Positions 9,188 to 19,422 are shown, counted from the stretch's first letter. The stretch: DNA of 64,000 nucleotides from Lachnospiraceae bacterium (GCA_022796475.1 JAAWIS010000009.1:1-64000), one strand, 5' to 3'. Notes: a model not told the origin generated them from the letters alone. Translations and numbers: made by a program.

Positions 9188-9673
9188 TTACGATTCCGGG
9201 CTGGAAAGTGCCTGACAGTCAATGGACATAAAGACGCTTCCGTCCTCCATGGTTACCATTCCGTCAAGAAGCTTTTGCTGGCGTTTTAAAGGAATCGGAC
9301 GAACCTGCTTTAAATCAATATCAATCACCTGGCGGACAGAATCTACAATAATTCCCAAGGAAACTGAGTTAATATCCAACACGATAATACAGGTCTTGCT
9401 TGTATATTCAGAATCCTCTTTTCCCATGCGGAGCTGGATATCCACTACAGGAAGAATCTGGCCTCTCAGGTTAATAATTCCTTTAATATAAGGAGGCATC
9501 AGAGGCAGGGTAGTGATTGTATGGTTATTAATAATTTCGATTACATGCTTTGTACTGATATATAACACGGAATCTCCGGATTCGAAGGTAAGGCAGCGCT
9601 CAACGCTGGAATTCTCATCCGAATCGGACAAATCCGGCATTATAATATCCTGGTTGTTGGTTTGTTCAGACAT
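9188..9673 (-). CDS. cheW: Chemotaxis adaptor CheW
   Basis: 161 residues, ATG 9673 with AGGAGG upstream. It is a single CheW domain (LTFESGDSVLYISTKHVIEIIN; PPYIKGIINLRGQILPVVDI; GIIVDSVRQVIDI). CheW bridges CheA and the cytoplasmic tips of chemoreceptors. Sixteen bases separate it from cheA, consistent with co-transcription. The ~20-residue acidic N-terminal extension before the domain is slightly unusual but unlikely to change function. Confidence 0.95.
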   Translation of the reverse strand: MSEQTNNQDIIMPDLSDSDENSSVERCLTFESGDSVLYISTKHVIEIINNHTITTLPLMPPYIKGIINLRGQILPVVDIQLRMGKEDSEYTSKTCIIVLDINSVSLGIIVDSVRQVIDIDLKQVRPIPLKRQQKLLDGMVTMEDGSVFMSIDCQALSSPES

Positions 9674-9689
9674 AATCAGTTCCTCCTTT

Positions 9690-11807
9690 CTATGCGTTCT
9701 CTAAGGCTGCTGAATGCAGGCTTTGAATATCCAGAATAATACTGATATTTCCGTCACCTAAAATGGTGCAGCCTGAAATACCGAAATCCTTAAGGTTAAA
9801 ATAATTCAAGAAAGCAGGAAGAGGCTTTACTACGACCTGTTGCTCACCGATTAATTCATCTACAAACAGACAGAAGGAACTGTCACTGGTTTCTACCCAA
9901 AGAAGGATTCCCTCAGCTAAGTTTGTAACTTCTGTTGCAATATTATAGAATTGATGGAGTCGGATAACCGGATAAAAACTTCCCATCCGCTCTATGATTT
10001 CACAGCCATTTTCATCACGGATTACTTCATCAGGCGTGATCTTAAATGACTGACGAATATTGGCAATGGAGATAGTGAAGATCGAATTTCCAACGGTTAC
10101 CTTCATTCCATCCATAATTGCTAAGGTTAATGGAATCTTCATTGTAAAGGTAGTTCCTTTTCCTTCCTCGCTGGAAAGATCAACAACACCGCCTACGGAT
10201 TCCACATTTTTCTTTACCACGTCCATTCCTACGCCACGGCCGGAAAATTCCGTAACTGTTTGATTGGTGGAAAAGCCGGGAAGCATAACTAATCCTAAAG
10301 CTTCCTTCCGGGAATATTGATTTTCTGGTTTTGTTAAAATCCCCTTATCTCTTGCTTTTGCTAAAAGTTTCTCAGGATTCATCCCTTTTCCGTCATCAGC
10401 GATAGATATTACTACCTCGCTGCTGGTATGAGTGGCAGAAAGGATGATTTCACCCTGAGAGCTTTTTCCTGCCTGGACACGTTCTTCAGGCGTGTCTTCA
10501 ATACCGTGATCCATGGCGTTGCGGACCATATGCATAATCGGATCCTGAATGCTGTCTACAATCGTTTTATCAACTTCCGTATCCTCTCCGATTAAAGTTA
10601 AGCGTACATCTTTTCCCAGTTTCTGCTTCATATCCCGGACAATACGGCTCATCTTCTGGAATACGCCGGAAATGGGAACCATCCTAAGGGACATGGAAAT
10701 GTCCTGCAAATCATCGGTAAGCTTGCGGAGCTGACGGGCTGATTTCATAAAGCTGTCATAAGCATCCCTGCTTAACTGATTTAATTCAGGGGAAGAAGTA
10801 ACCATAGATTCTGTAATTACAATTTCACCTACCAGATTCTGCAAGCTGTCAAGTTTCATTAAATTAACGCTAATTAAATTCTGCTTTACAGGAGTTCCCT
10901 GAGCAGGCTGTTTTGGCGGCGCTTTGGGCTTGGGAGCCGGGGCAGCAGCTTCCGGCTGATGAGAAGGTTCGCTGGCAGCAGCCATATCGTTAGCCGGTGC
11001 CTGAGAGATTTCCGGTTCTTCTTCAGGAATTTCTACTAATTCATAAGAACGGATATGGTTCTGGGTCCGCAAAATATCTCCGGCTTTTGCAGCGACATCA
11101 ACGGACTCGAAAGCCATAAAAAAGCCGTTTTCAATAATAGAAGTGCAGGTATCCGGATTGGATTCCATATTTTCCGGGTAATAACGGAACTCCAGCTCAC
11201 ATTCTTTCAGAGCATTAATAATCATGTAGGCACGCAGGTTTTCCATTCCCACGCCTTCTTCTAAAAATATATGAAGGAAACACACAGCCTGTTTATCATC
11301 AGGAAGATTTTCCGGAAGGGAAGAGGCGCTTTCAGCCAAAGTTTCGGAAGGTGCAGTGGCAGCTTCACCTGCCTCTTCTGCTTTTTCAGCAGGCGCACCG
11401 CTGATTTTCTTTAAAAAGCTGTTGATTTCAGCAGCAAAAGAATCCATATCAGTGCTTAAAGGTTCTCCATTCTCAACCTTCTCAACCTCTCCGCGCAGGC
11501 AGTCCTCTGAACGGAACATCAGGTTAAAAAGTTCCTTCTTATGTTGAGCATCCAGGGAATCGATGCCTTTATCGCGGATATAGAAAAACAAATCTTCTAT
11601 ATGATGCGCAATACTGGAAAGGGAGCCGAATTCCATCATAGCAGACGAACCTTTGATCGTGTGCATGATGCGGAAAATTTCATTTACATCATCCGGAGAA
11701 AAATCACCTAATTTTTCGTCGCGCATCAGCATTTCGTCCAGGTTGTCTAAAAGGGAGTTTGTTTCAAAGAGGTATGTATCAAGCATACTTTCCATACCGT
11801 TATCCAT
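9690..11807 (-). CDS. cheA: Chemotaxis histidine kinase CheA
   Basis: 705 residues from ATG 11807, with GGTGG eight bases upstream; an in-frame GTG at 11819 lies inside the likely ribosome site. Domains in order: HPt (phosphorylated His49 in IMHTIKGSSAMM), a CheY/CheB-binding P2 region near residues 160-265, a Pro/Ala-rich linker, P3 dimerisation (SVNLMKLDSLQNLVGEI), P4 ATPase (N box HMVRNAMDHGIED, G1 DDGKGM, G2 GRGVGMDVV) and P5 CheW-like domain at the C-terminus. It transmits receptor signals to CheB and to a CheY not present in this window. It is the first gene of the minus-strand operon. Confidence 0.97.
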   Translation of the reverse strand: MDNGMESMLDTYLFETNSLLDNLDEMLMRDEKLGDFSPDDVNEIFRIMHTIKGSSAMMEFGSLSSIAHHIEDLFFYIRDKGIDSLDAQHKKELFNLMFRSEDCLRGEVEKVENGEPLSTDMDSFAAEINSFLKKISGAPAEKAEEAGEAATAPSETLAESASSLPENLPDDKQAVCFLHIFLEEGVGMENLRAYMIINALKECELEFRYYPENMESNPDTCTSIIENGFFMAFESVDVAAKAGDILRTQNHIRSYELVEIPEEEPEISQAPANDMAAASEPSHQPEAAAPAPKPKAPPKQPAQGTPVKQNLISVNLMKLDSLQNLVGEIVITESMVTSSPELNQLSRDAYDSFMKSARQLRKLTDDLQDISMSLRMVPISGVFQKMSRIVRDMKQKLGKDVRLTLIGEDTEVDKTIVDSIQDPIMHMVRNAMDHGIEDTPEERVQAGKSSQGEIILSATHTSSEVVISIADDGKGMNPEKLLAKARDKGILTKPENQYSRKEALGLVMLPGFSTNQTVTEFSGRGVGMDVVKKNVESVGGVVDLSSEEGKGTTFTMKIPLTLAIMDGMKVTVGNSIFTISIANIRQSFKITPDEVIRDENGCEIIERMGSFYPVIRLHQFYNIATEVTNLAEGILLWVETSDSSFCLFVDELIGEQQVVVKPLPAFLNYFNLKDFGISGCTILGDGNISIILDIQSLHSAALENA

Positions 11808-11897
11808 TCCATACACCACCTATCTCTTTTGATATATCGCATGAAAAAAGAGTTTACCACAGATAAAACTGGGGCAGACCATAACACACTTATTTAT

Positions 11898-11905
11898 ATA
11901 TCGGC
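11898..11905 (-). promoter_or_regulatory. Candidate sigma-28/SigD -10 element for the che operon
   Basis: Read on the minus strand the octamer is GCCGATAT, an exact match to the flagellar sigma-28 -10 consensus, about 90 bases upstream of cheA. The expected TAAA -35 is not clear at 14-16 bases upstream (TTAT is present), so the call is tentative. Confidence 0.45.
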
Positions 11906-12025
11906 GAAAAGCCGGAATGGATAAGGAAAAAAATCGGATTCAACTAATTTTCGAATAAAAAAATTGAAAAGTTTCCCTGTGCGTATTATAAAAAGTAAAA
12001 AGATGCCGAAATACTTATGAGAGTG

Positions 12026-12061
12026 TATAATAGAGCTTTGTCAGAATCTTTCAGATTCTGA
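12026..12061 (+). promoter_or_regulatory. -10-like element and leader hairpin upstream of the first chemoreceptor gene
   Basis: TATAAT lies at 12026-12031 without a good -35. A SigD-like GCCGAAAT occurs at 12005-12012. A perfect 9-bp hairpin (TCAGAATCT / AGATTCTGA, 12041-12049 and 12053-12061) follows in the ~150-base leader. No known riboswitch class was recognised here. Confidence 0.4.
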
Positions 12062-12181
12062 ACGGAACAACTTGTCTTTTGCGCTGTCTGCCAGACTGGA
12101 GGAGCTTTTTTGTTTCCAGCCTCAAAGGCCTTGGGCAGAAGGCCGAAAGCGATAAGGCTCGATTTCAAGGAGGAGCAGCAA

Positions 12182-13870
12182 ATGAGGAATTTAAAAGTCG
12201 GCAAGAAATTTACAGTTTCATTTGGAATTATCCTGACATTGTTCCTGGTGTCAGTGGCGACTGCCAGTTTCGGTATTTCCAGAGCCAAGGCCAGCTACGA
12301 GAAGTTTTACACCGAGGACTATAAAGCGGTGACCAGCGTTTATGAAATCCGCCTGAAACTCCAGGGGGCGCTGAAAGAGCTGATGCTGGGTGTGATTTCT
12401 CCGGAAACCGAAGAAACGGCAGAGCATTTAGGCAAGGTGGATCAGTATATGTCAGATATTCTGACCCAGTTGAACTGGATTTATGAGAATTATGACGGCG
12501 ACGTATCTCTTCTGAAAGATTTCGAAACTAAGATGACCAACAATAAAAGTGTTCGAATGCAGATCATTGAATACGCCTCTTTAGGTACGGAAGAAGGAAA
12601 CCTTCAGGCAGAAGAAATCGTACTGAACCAATATAATCCTCAGGTAGATGAATATACATCCATTCTTATCAGCGCATTTGACCAGATGGAAGAAAGCAGC
12701 CAAAATGCATATAATTCCGCAATGCTGCTGCAGGGAATGCTGATTGGTGTTTCTGTGGTGGTGGCAGCAGTAGCTTTTATTTTCACAGTGATTATCGCGC
12801 TGAACCTTACAGGAAATATTTTAATACCGGTAAAGAAGATAGAAGATGCCATGAAGGAAGTGGTAAAGGGAAATCTTTCGGTAGAAGTGGAATATACTGC
12901 CGGAGATGAATTTGGCAACATGGCTGCCAGCATGCATCAGTTAACTACCGGGGTAGGAACCATTATCCGTGATATCGAAACACTGCTCAGTGCTATGGCA
13001 AATGGGGATTTTACCGTACATACTACAGCCGAACATCTTTATATAGGAGATTATCAAAAGATTCTGCGTTCCATGAAGATGATCAAAGACAGCTTTAACA
13101 GTACATTAAATACATTAAATCAGTCAGCTGACCAGGTATCTTCCGGTTCTGACCAGGTATCTTCCGGCGCACAGGCATTGTCACAAGGCGCTACAGAGCA
13201 GGCATCCTCGGTAGAAGAGCTTGCAGCCTCCATTAATGAAATTTCAAGCAATATTAACCGCAATGCAGAAGGCGCTCAGGCCGCCAGCCAGAAATCTTCC
13301 GAGGTAGGCGAAGAGGCAGCAGAGAGCAACCGCAGGATGAATGATATGCTGGATGCGATGTCGGAGATTAATGCTTCTTCCGGCGAGATTGGGAAAATTA
13401 TCAAAACTATTGAAGATATTGCGTTCCAAACTAACATTCTTGCTTTAAATGCAGCAGTTGAGGCTGCCAGGGCCGGAGCTGCAGGAAAAGGATTTGCAGT
13501 GGTGGCAGATGAGGTTCGAAACCTGGCCAGCAAATCGGCAGAAGCCTCTAAGAATACAGCAGTTTTAATTGAAAATTCCCTTCAGGCAGTGGAAAATGGG
13601 AAAAAGATCGCAGACGAAACGGCTAATTCCTTACAGAATGTTATGGCAGGAATTCAGGATGCGGCTGATATGATGGATTCGATTGCCAGGGCTTCAAAAG
13701 AGCAGGCAGAAGGCATCACGCAGATTACCATCGGAATTGATCAAATCTCAAGCGTAGTTCAGACGAATTCTGCTACAGCAGAACAAAGTGCTGCGGCCAG
13801 CGAAGAATTATCCGGCCAGGCCCAGATTTTAAAAGAATTAGTAAGAAAGTTCAGACTAGAGCATGTCTGA
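12182..13870 (+). CDS. Methyl-accepting chemotaxis protein 1
   Basis: 562 residues from ATG 12182, with AAGGAGGAG just upstream; an in-frame ATG at 12110 would add an implausible 24-residue leader. TM1 at ~12-32, an extracytoplasmic helical sensor of ~150 residues (4HB-like, rich in acidic residues), TM2 at ~178-205, a HAMP domain, then the coiled-coil signalling domain with the hairpin tip [23 protein letters not shown]. It sits at the membrane, binds CheA/CheW and is methylated by CheR. Ligand unknown. It is divergently arranged from the che operon and followed by two more receptors. Confidence 0.93.
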   Translation: MRNLKVGKKFTVSFGIILTLFLVSVATASFGISRAKASYEKFYTEDYKAVTSVYEIRLKLQGALKELMLGVISPETEETAEHLGKVDQYMSDILTQLNWIYENYDGDVSLLKDFETKMTNNKSVRMQIIEYASLGTEEGNLQAEEIVLNQYNPQVDEYTSILISAFDQMEESSQNAYNSAMLLQGMLIGVSVVVAAVAFIFTVIIALNLTGNILIPVKKIEDAMKEVVKGNLSVEVEYTAGDEFGNMAASMHQLTTGVGTIIRDIETLLSAMANGDFTVHTTAEHLYIGDYQKILRSMKMIKDSFNSTLNTLNQSADQVSSGSDQVSSGAQALSQGATEQASSVEELAASINEISSNINRNAEGAQAASQKSSEVGEEAAESNRRMNDMLDAMSEINASSGEIGKIIKTIEDIAFQTNILALNAAVEAARAGAAGKGFAVVADEVRNLASKSAEASKNTAVLIENSLQAVENGKKIADETANSLQNVMAGIQDAADMMDSIARASKEQAEGITQITIGIDQISSVVQTNSATAEQSAAASEELSGQAQILKELVRKFRLEHV

Positions 13871-14017
13871 AAATTTGCTTCCGCCATGTGCATTTCCTGT
13901 TTTGCGGCTGATTTGTCCCTTGCTCAGTCAGCGTAGTCCACCCACTACGTTTCCTTTATTGGGGTTAAATTTCCTGCAAACTGGAACGCAAATCTGGCAG
14001 AAATAATTTTCAACATG
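13862..14017. repeat. Long imperfect inverted repeat between chemoreceptor genes
   Basis: The outer arms are related as TGAAAATT...TTCCGCCA near 13868 and its approximate complement ending at CAACATG (14011-14017). The arms are ~60 bases each with several mismatches, and the centre is a clean hairpin CGTAGT-CCACCC-ACTACG (13932-13949). It may terminate the first receptor transcript, but the size and structure resemble a miniature non-autonomous mobile element. Confidence 0.55.
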
Positions 14018-14074
14018 TTGTAGGACGGACTTTATGCAATTTTGCAATAATATAAGAAATAAAAGGAGATAGAC

Positions 14075-15733
14075 ATGAAACGTACCATTAAGCAGGAAAT
14101 TATGATACGCATTGCACTTATTTTTATTGCTGTTATTGTCAGCGGAATTCTGACAATCAGCGGGATGGGCCGGGTTAGGCGCTACAGTCAGTCAACAGAG
14201 CAGTCAGTGGAGATTCGTTCTTTGGTATTGAATGCGGAGAAGGCTCATTACAGTTGGGTGGAAAACTTGTGTTCGGCTGTAGCTCTTGGAACTGAGTTTA
14301 CAGGAAGTAAGGATTATAAGACGTGTGCTCTTGGAAACTGGTTTTATAATTCCGACCTTTCGCTTATCGAAAACGAGCAGATTTTAACGCTGATCGAAGA
14401 AATGAAGCCTATCCATCAGGCGATCCATGAGTCTGCCCAGACGATTCTGGACATTAACCAGACGGATCGTGAAGAAGCAAGCCGGCTGTATCGGGAAGAA
14501 ACCAAGGCAAATGTAGTAAAGCTGGTGGGGATTCTGGATCAGGTTGCAGAGATTACGGAAGAGCAGGTAAATGGAAATCAAAGCAGTTTATTCAGTGCAG
14601 TAACCAGAACAGAACTGATTTCAGTAGCTACTGTTATTATTACAATCATCGTAAGCGTTCTGCTTGTTATGTATGTGCTGTCAGGCATTGTGAAGCCTCT
14701 GCAAAATGTGACAGAATCAAGCCGCAACCTGTCAGAAGGAAAGCTGAATTTCCATATTGATATTAATAGTCAGAATGAAATTGGGGTATTGGCAGACAGC
14801 CTGAACACTTCCGTTAAAAATTTGAATCTCTATATTTCAGACATTACAGATGTGCTGGATGATATGGCCAATGGCAACCTGGGACGGGAAAGCCAGATCG
14901 AGTACATAGGAGATTTTGTACAGATTCAGACAGCTATAAGGGCTATCAGCAATGAACTGAGCCAGACTATGGAACAGATTCATTCTTCTGCTACTCAGGT
15001 AGATTCCGGATCCAACCAGGTGGCAGTAGGGGCTCAGAGTCTTGCTCAGGGCGCTACAGAGCAGGCTTCCGAGGTGGATAACCTGCAGCACATGATTGAA
15101 CAGATAACGGAGCAGATTAACGGAAATGCCCAGAGTGCAGCAATTACTACCACAGAAGCTGACCATGTGGGAGAACAGATTGCTACCTGTAATCAGCAGA
15201 TGCATGAAATGGCTGAAGCGATGGAACAGATCACTTCCTGTTCCGGTGAAATCGGAAAAATTATTAAAACCATTGAAGACATTGCATTCCAGACCAATAT
15301 TCTTGCTTTAAATGCGGCTGTAGAGGCGGCCAGAGCCGGAAGCGCCGGAAAGGGATTTGCCGTTGTTGCAGATGAAGTGCGGAATCTGGCTGCTAAAAGT
15401 GCTGACGCAGCAAAGGATACCACAGAACTGATTGAAAAGACCCTTCAGGTAGTTGAAAATGGTTCCCGCTTAACCGGGCTGACTCAGGAATCCTTAGGAT
15501 CTGTAGTAGAAGGTGCCGGAGTTGTAACAGAACAGATAAAAGTAATCTCTGATGCCTCTAAAGAGCAGGAAGCAGCGATTAACCATATTAAAGAAAGTAT
15601 TTCTCAAATTTCCACTGTAATTCAATCCAACTCTGCTACTTCAGAAGAGAGTGCAGCAGCCAGTGAAGAGTTAGCTGGCCAGGCACAGATTCTGAAAGGG
15701 CTGATTGGGAAATTCCAGTTGAAGAATATTTAG
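14075..15733 (+). CDS. Methyl-accepting chemotaxis protein 2 with an extracytoplasmic CZB zinc-binding domain
   Basis: 552 residues, ATG 14075 after AGGAGA. TM1 ~12-32 and TM2 ~184-207 flank a sensor region that contains the CZB signature: His58, Cys84 in CALGNWF, His114 and His118 (KPIHQAIHE). CZB domains bind zinc and in several proteins respond to hypochlorous acid or zinc; they are more often cytoplasmic. HAMP and the signalling domain follow, with the conserved tip [23 protein letters not shown]. Membrane chemoreceptor; the zinc/oxidant ligand is inferred from the motif only. Confidence 0.92.
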   Translation: MKRTIKQEIMIRIALIFIAVIVSGILTISGMGRVRRYSQSTEQSVEIRSLVLNAEKAHYSWVENLCSAVALGTEFTGSKDYKTCALGNWFYNSDLSLIENEQILTLIEEMKPIHQAIHESAQTILDINQTDREEASRLYREETKANVVKLVGILDQVAEITEEQVNGNQSSLFSAVTRTELISVATVIITIIVSVLLVMYVLSGIVKPLQNVTESSRNLSEGKLNFHIDINSQNEIGVLADSLNTSVKNLNLYISDITDVLDDMANGNLGRESQIEYIGDFVQIQTAIRAISNELSQTMEQIHSSATQVDSGSNQVAVGAQSLAQGATEQASEVDNLQHMIEQITEQINGNAQSAAITTTEADHVGEQIATCNQQMHEMAEAMEQITSCSGEIGKIIKTIEDIAFQTNILALNAAVEAARAGSAGKGFAVVADEVRNLAAKSADAAKDTTELIEKTLQVVENGSRLTGLTQESLGSVVEGAGVVTEQIKVISDASKEQEAAINHIKESISQISTVIQSNSATSEESAAASEELAGQAQILKGLIGKFQLKNI

Positions 15734-15776
15734 GAAAATATGAGAGAAAGACTTTTACGAAATAGGGAGTGCAAAG

Positions 15777-17627
15777 ATGAAAGAACGAATTAAAAATCTG
15801 AATATAGGTAAGAAGTTGTATGTTTTAGTGGGCATTGCATTAATTGGTATGTTTGCCATCGGATTGTTATCGATTAAGCTGATGGGAACTTTAAACGGTG
15901 AAACCTTAATTATTGCAGAAAAGTGGATGCCCAGCCTGAATTTGGCAGAAGGGATGAATACCACTTTGTCGAATATCCGTTTGGATGAATTGGCTTATGT
16001 AACAAATGCAGATCCGGCAAAAGCTTCTTCAAATGCTTCAGCAGTAACGGAAGAAGTCAATAAGATGGATTCATCAGTTGCTTCCTATGGCAGTTATGTA
16101 ACTACCACTGAAGGAAAACGGCTGTATGAGAATTTGCAGTCTGCATGGAGCACCTATAAGCAGCAGATTGACAGCCAGGTTATGTCATTAATGAAAAATA
16201 ACCAGCAGCGGGAAGCGCTGGATCTGCTGGAAAGCAATGATGGGATTAATCTTTATAATGCCATTACAGCAGCATTAACCGATCTTGCAGCCTTTAATTC
16301 AAACGGCAGTACAGAGGCTTATCATGAAAGCAATCAAACTTACCGGAGTGCGATTATTGCACAGGTAGCTGTAATGGTTGTGGTTGTAATTATTGGCATT
16401 TGCTTCTCTATTTTGATTATCGGCGGCATCCGTATTCCGGTTTCTGAACTGGAACAGGTAGCGATTCAGATCGCTCAGGGAAACCTGGATGTGCAGATTA
16501 GCTATCAGTCTAAGGATGAGCTGGGCGTACTTTCTGATCAGTTCCGTGAAGTAGTGCGTAAGCTTCGTGCGATTGTGGAGGATGAAAATCAATTCCTGGC
16601 AAAGGTTGCAGCAGGAGATTTAACAGTAGATTCTATCTGTGAACAGGAATATATTGGAAGTTTCCATCAGGTTTTAATTTCCTTCCGTGCCATCGCGAAA
16701 CGTTTGAATGAGGCGATGGGACAGATCAGCGACAGCAGCAATCAGGTATCCAACAGTTCCGAACAGGTATCCAGCGGCGCTCAGGCTCTTTCTCAAGGCG
16801 CTACGGAGCAGGCAAGTTCTATTGAAGAGCTGGCTGCTACGATTACTGAAATTTCTGATCAGATTAGAGATAATGCAGAGAATGCAAACAATGCAAATAA
16901 GAAAGTTAATGAAGTAGGCGATGAGATGAATGAAAGTAATCTCAAGATGCAGGATATGATCCGCGCTATGGAAGATATCAGCAAGAGTTCCAATGAGATT
17001 GGCAAGATTATTAAGACCATCGAGGATATCGCCTTCCAGACCAATATTCTTGCTTTAAATGCAGCCGTAGAAGCTGCCAGAGCCGGAGCAGCAGGAAAAG
17101 GATTTGCTGTTGTTGCAGATGAAGTACGGAATCTGGCCAGCAAATCGGCAGAAGCTTCTAAGAATACGGCAGTACTGATTGAGAATTCCATTAAGGCAGT
17201 ACAGAATGGCACCAGAATTGCTGATGAAACAGCGAAAGCTTTGGTTCATACTGTAGAAGGCGCCCGGGAAGTTACTATGCTGGTAGATAAGATTTCGGAG
17301 GCAAGCAATAACCAGTCTTCTGCAATTTCTCAGATTACATTAGGAATCGATCAGATTTCCAGTGTTATCCAGACCAACTCCGCAACTGCTGAGGAAAGCG
17401 CGGCAGCTAGTGAAGAATTGTCCAGCCAGGCTCAGCTTATGAAGGAATTGGTAAGCCGTTTCAGACTGAAAAACGGCAGTTCTTCCATGACGAGTTCAAG
17501 CAGTACAACGCCTTCCAGCTACAGCCCAAGTCCAAGCTCAAGTTCCTATCATCAGGAAGACTACAGCATGGACAGCAGCGATGCAGACTATCAGACATCC
17601 TATTATGGGGGAAATGATAAGTATTAA
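15777..17627 (+). CDS. Methyl-accepting chemotaxis protein 3 with 4HB-type sensor and Ser-rich tail
   Basis: 616 residues, ATG 15777 with GGGAG upstream, 43 bp after the previous receptor. TM1 ~13-33, a helical sensor of the four-helix-bundle type (~35-190), TM2 ~195-218, HAMP, then the standard signalling domain (tip [22 protein letters not shown]). The last ~50 residues after RFRLKNG form a serine/proline/tyrosine-rich tail ending GGNDKY. The tail may act as a flexible tether, although no clear NWETF-type CheR docking pentapeptide is present. Ligand unknown. Confidence 0.93.
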   Translation: MKERIKNLNIGKKLYVLVGIALIGMFAIGLLSIKLMGTLNGETLIIAEKWMPSLNLAEGMNTTLSNIRLDELAYVTNADPAKASSNASAVTEEVNKMDSSVASYGSYVTTTEGKRLYENLQSAWSTYKQQIDSQVMSLMKNNQQREALDLLESNDGINLYNAITAALTDLAAFNSNGSTEAYHESNQTYRSAIIAQVAVMVVVVIIGICFSILIIGGIRIPVSELEQVAIQIAQGNLDVQISYQSKDELGVLSDQFREVVRKLRAIVEDENQFLAKVAAGDLTVDSICEQEYIGSFHQVLISFRAIAKRLNEAMGQISDSSNQVSNSSEQVSSGAQALSQGATEQASSIEELAATITEISDQIRDNAENANNANKKVNEVGDEMNESNLKMQDMIRAMEDISKSSNEIGKIIKTIEDIAFQTNILALNAAVEAARAGAAGKGFAVVADEVRNLASKSAEASKNTAVLIENSIKAVQNGTRIADETAKALVHTVEGAREVTMLVDKISEASNNQSSAISQITLGIDQISSVIQTNSATAEESAAASEELSSQAQLMKELVSRFRLKNGSSSMTSSSSTTPSSYSPSPSSSSYHQEDYSMDSSDADYQTSYYGGNDKY

Positions 17628-17734
17628 TTGGCAGGTGTGTATGAATCCTGTGTATTAGTCCATAAAATAGTTGGATTATCAGGAGCATTTTTAAAAGGAT
17701 CACATATATTTTATTTAGCCAGTAAGCAATAATG

Positions 17735-17781
17735 AAACCATACGTTTAAAAGCAGCAGAGCTGTTTTTGAACGTGTGGTTT
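17735..17781 (+). terminator. Long hairpin terminator after the chemoreceptor cluster
   Basis: A 22-bp stem including a few G-U pairs (17735-17756 with 17760-17781, loop AGA) is followed by the T-rich sequence TTCGTTGTTTT. It separates the receptor genes from the defence cassette. Confidence 0.7.
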
Positions 17782-17885
17782 TCGTTGTTTTGCAACCACC
17801 CATTTGAGAAAATTATAGTTAGAAGAGCAGAACGACAGGGAATAATCGTATGTGTTTGGATAGACAGATAGATAGGAGCTTTCTA

Positions 17886-17914
17886 TTGACGGCCTTTTTA
17901 ATTAGGTTTATAAT
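17886..17914 (+). promoter_or_regulatory. Sigma-A promoter of the defence cassette
   Basis: TTGACG at 17886-17891 and TATAAT at 17909-17914 are separated by exactly 17 bases. The predicted transcript starts near 17921, ~115 bases before the ATG at 18037. Short frames upstream of 18037, such as 17850-18089, begin before this start site and are unlikely to be genes. Confidence 0.75.
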
Positions 17915-18036
17915 TTTAATTGCGGCCCTTTACTTTCCAGTATCAGATTATAAATGTAAAATTGTAGATATTGTAAAGCGAACGTTGAGAACGCAGCTAA
18001 AACCATACAAATGTATCGGAAGAAGAAAGGGATCAA

Positions 18037-18942
18037 ATGAAACTAAAGATAAAAGAAAAACAAAATATGCTAAAGGAGTTCTTTTGTAAGTTATTTAAGA
18101 ATTACGGAGTTTTAGGAATAGCCCTATGGATCATAGGAAAATTGTTTTTATTTATCTGCTGTCTAGTGGGCGGAAATTTCCTGGTGTATCAGTTTCAGAA
18201 AAAATTATTTCCAATAGTTCATAAACTGGATAAAATAGAAAATGATATAAACAATATAAGCAGCAGAAAAGTAGGTGGGAAAAAAGAAGACCATGGTAGT
18301 AAGCTTTTGATCTGGTTTTGTGCAGAATGGCTTAATGATGGGGGTTCCCGCAATGTGATTGAATTTCAAAGAAAACAGCAGTTTTATCAGTGGCTGGAAG
18401 CAAATTACCAATTTCATGTGAAAAAGCAGAAAAAGAACCGGGATGAATATTTTGAAAGTGCAAGAAAAGGCGGCAAATATGAAGCCATTTCCAAAGGCGG
18501 CAGTTGGCTGCATTGGGTAATTGGCGTAGGGGCTGCTGCTGTCGCTGGTTCTGCATTAAAGGAAAAGGTATTGGTGCCTGCTATTGATCAATTTGGATTA
18601 TTGGCAAATGTGAACCCGGCTTTTAAATTATTTATTTCGTTCTTAATGATTTTAGCAGCAGTTTTCTGCTTTATGGTAATCTTATATGGGTTTATTGCAA
18701 CCACGACTATTCATTACACTAAAAAAATGGAAGATATCCAGCAGAAAAAGGAAACCTGGGTGCGGCACACAGAGGCACTGTATGCTTATCAGTTTGAAAT
18801 GATGAATTATATTATGAATTCCGGAGAATATAAAAAATATCTGACTAAGCAGAGAAAAGAAGACCTGTTGATTGAACGGATGATTGCTGCGTGGGAGCAC
18901 AATGGGATACGTTTTCAGAGTAACATGAAAAAGGTCGAATAA
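18037..18942 (+). CDS. SLATT-like membrane protein, candidate RADAR accessory
   Basis: 301 residues, ATG 18037 with AAAGGG six bases upstream. One transmembrane segment near 25-50, then a soluble ~100-residue region, then two helices at ~155-172 and ~193-222. A long amphipathic helical tail follows (WVRHTEALYAYQFEMMNYI and SGEYKKYLTKQRKED). Two membrane helices followed by a helix with this W..H...L..Y...NSGEY pattern resemble the SLATT effector family. SLATT proteins are known membrane partners of nucleotide-signalling and RADAR defence systems and may depolarise or permeabilise the membrane. It lies ~0.65 kb upstream of the rdr operon with its own promoter. The family match is moderate and the extra N-terminal helix is atypical. 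Confidence 0.6.
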   Translation: MKLKIKEKQNMLKEFFCKLFKNYGVLGIALWIIGKLFLFICCLVGGNFLVYQFQKKLFPIVHKLDKIENDINNISSRKVGGKKEDHGSKLLIWFCAEWLNDGGSRNVIEFQRKQQFYQWLEANYQFHVKKQKKNRDEYFESARKGGKYEAISKGGSWLHWVIGVGAAAVAGSALKEKVLVPAIDQFGLLANVNPAFKLFISFLMILAAVFCFMVILYGFIATTTIHYTKKMEDIQQKKETWVRHTEALYAYQFEMMNYIMNSGEYKKYLTKQRKEDLLIERMIAAWEHNGIRFQSNMKKVE

Positions 18943-19200
18943 AACGATACGAAAAGAAGAAGATAAGACTAGAAAGGCACATATAATATAGAAGCGGGCA
19001 AAACAAATAAAATTATTGATTTATATTTTTGCTGGTTGATGCAAAATGACGAAAATAGTAAGGTTTTTGTCGATTTTGTTGAAAATGCTTGATAAATTCT
19101 GAGATATATGGTAAAGTTTTAACAGTGTAATGTTCAATGTTGATTATTTTTTCGCAACATAGAACATGACATAGACAGATACGAGAAATTAGGTGGCAAA

Positions 19201-19422
19201 ATGAACGCAAGTATGAAGTTTTACAGAAACAAGTTTGCGTGTTTAGATCATAAAGAACAGCATGTGATGATTCAAAGGGCAGGTAAGGAAGGGGCTTCGG
19301 ATTCCTGGAATTTTTGGAGCTTTGGTGACAAGAGTTATAAACAATATGCATCTACAGATGCATATTGTATTTTTGTGGGTATAATTTCGCCTCAACATAA
19401 AAGGGGTGCTGCAAAATTTTAA
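19201..19422 (+). CDS. Possible small protein of 73 residues (low confidence)
   Basis: ATG 19201 is preceded by AGGTGG four bases upstream, an acceptable ribosome site. The frame is basic and aromatic-rich (KFYRNKFACLDH; DSWNFWSFGDKSYKQYA), with no recognised domain and no transmembrane helix. It runs through the first hairpin (19341-19368) and into the second, which argues against translation of the last third. It may be a truncated gene relic or a small accessory gene. No function is proposed. Confidence 0.25.
   Translation: MNASMKFYRNKFACLDHKEQHVMIQRAGKEGASDSWNFWSFGDKSYKQYASTDAYCIFVGIISPQHKRGAAKF
19341..19368 (+). terminator. Perfect 12-bp hairpin followed by TATTTTT-like tract
   Basis: ACAATATGCATC at 19341-19352 pairs perfectly with 19357-19368 around loop TACA; ATTTTT follows directly. 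It has the geometry of an intrinsic terminator, though the stem is AT-rich and could also be an operator-like palindrome. Confidence 0.55.

Noticed and set aside
12079..12181. Known riboswitch (c-di-GMP type) in the leader of the first chemoreceptor gene
   Set aside because: Hairpins are present, but the conserved GEMM core bases were not found.
17850..18089. 79-codon frame upstream of the SLATT-like gene
   Set aside because: It begins before the predicted transcription start (~17921), overlaps the SLATT-like gene start in another frame and has no ribosome site of note.
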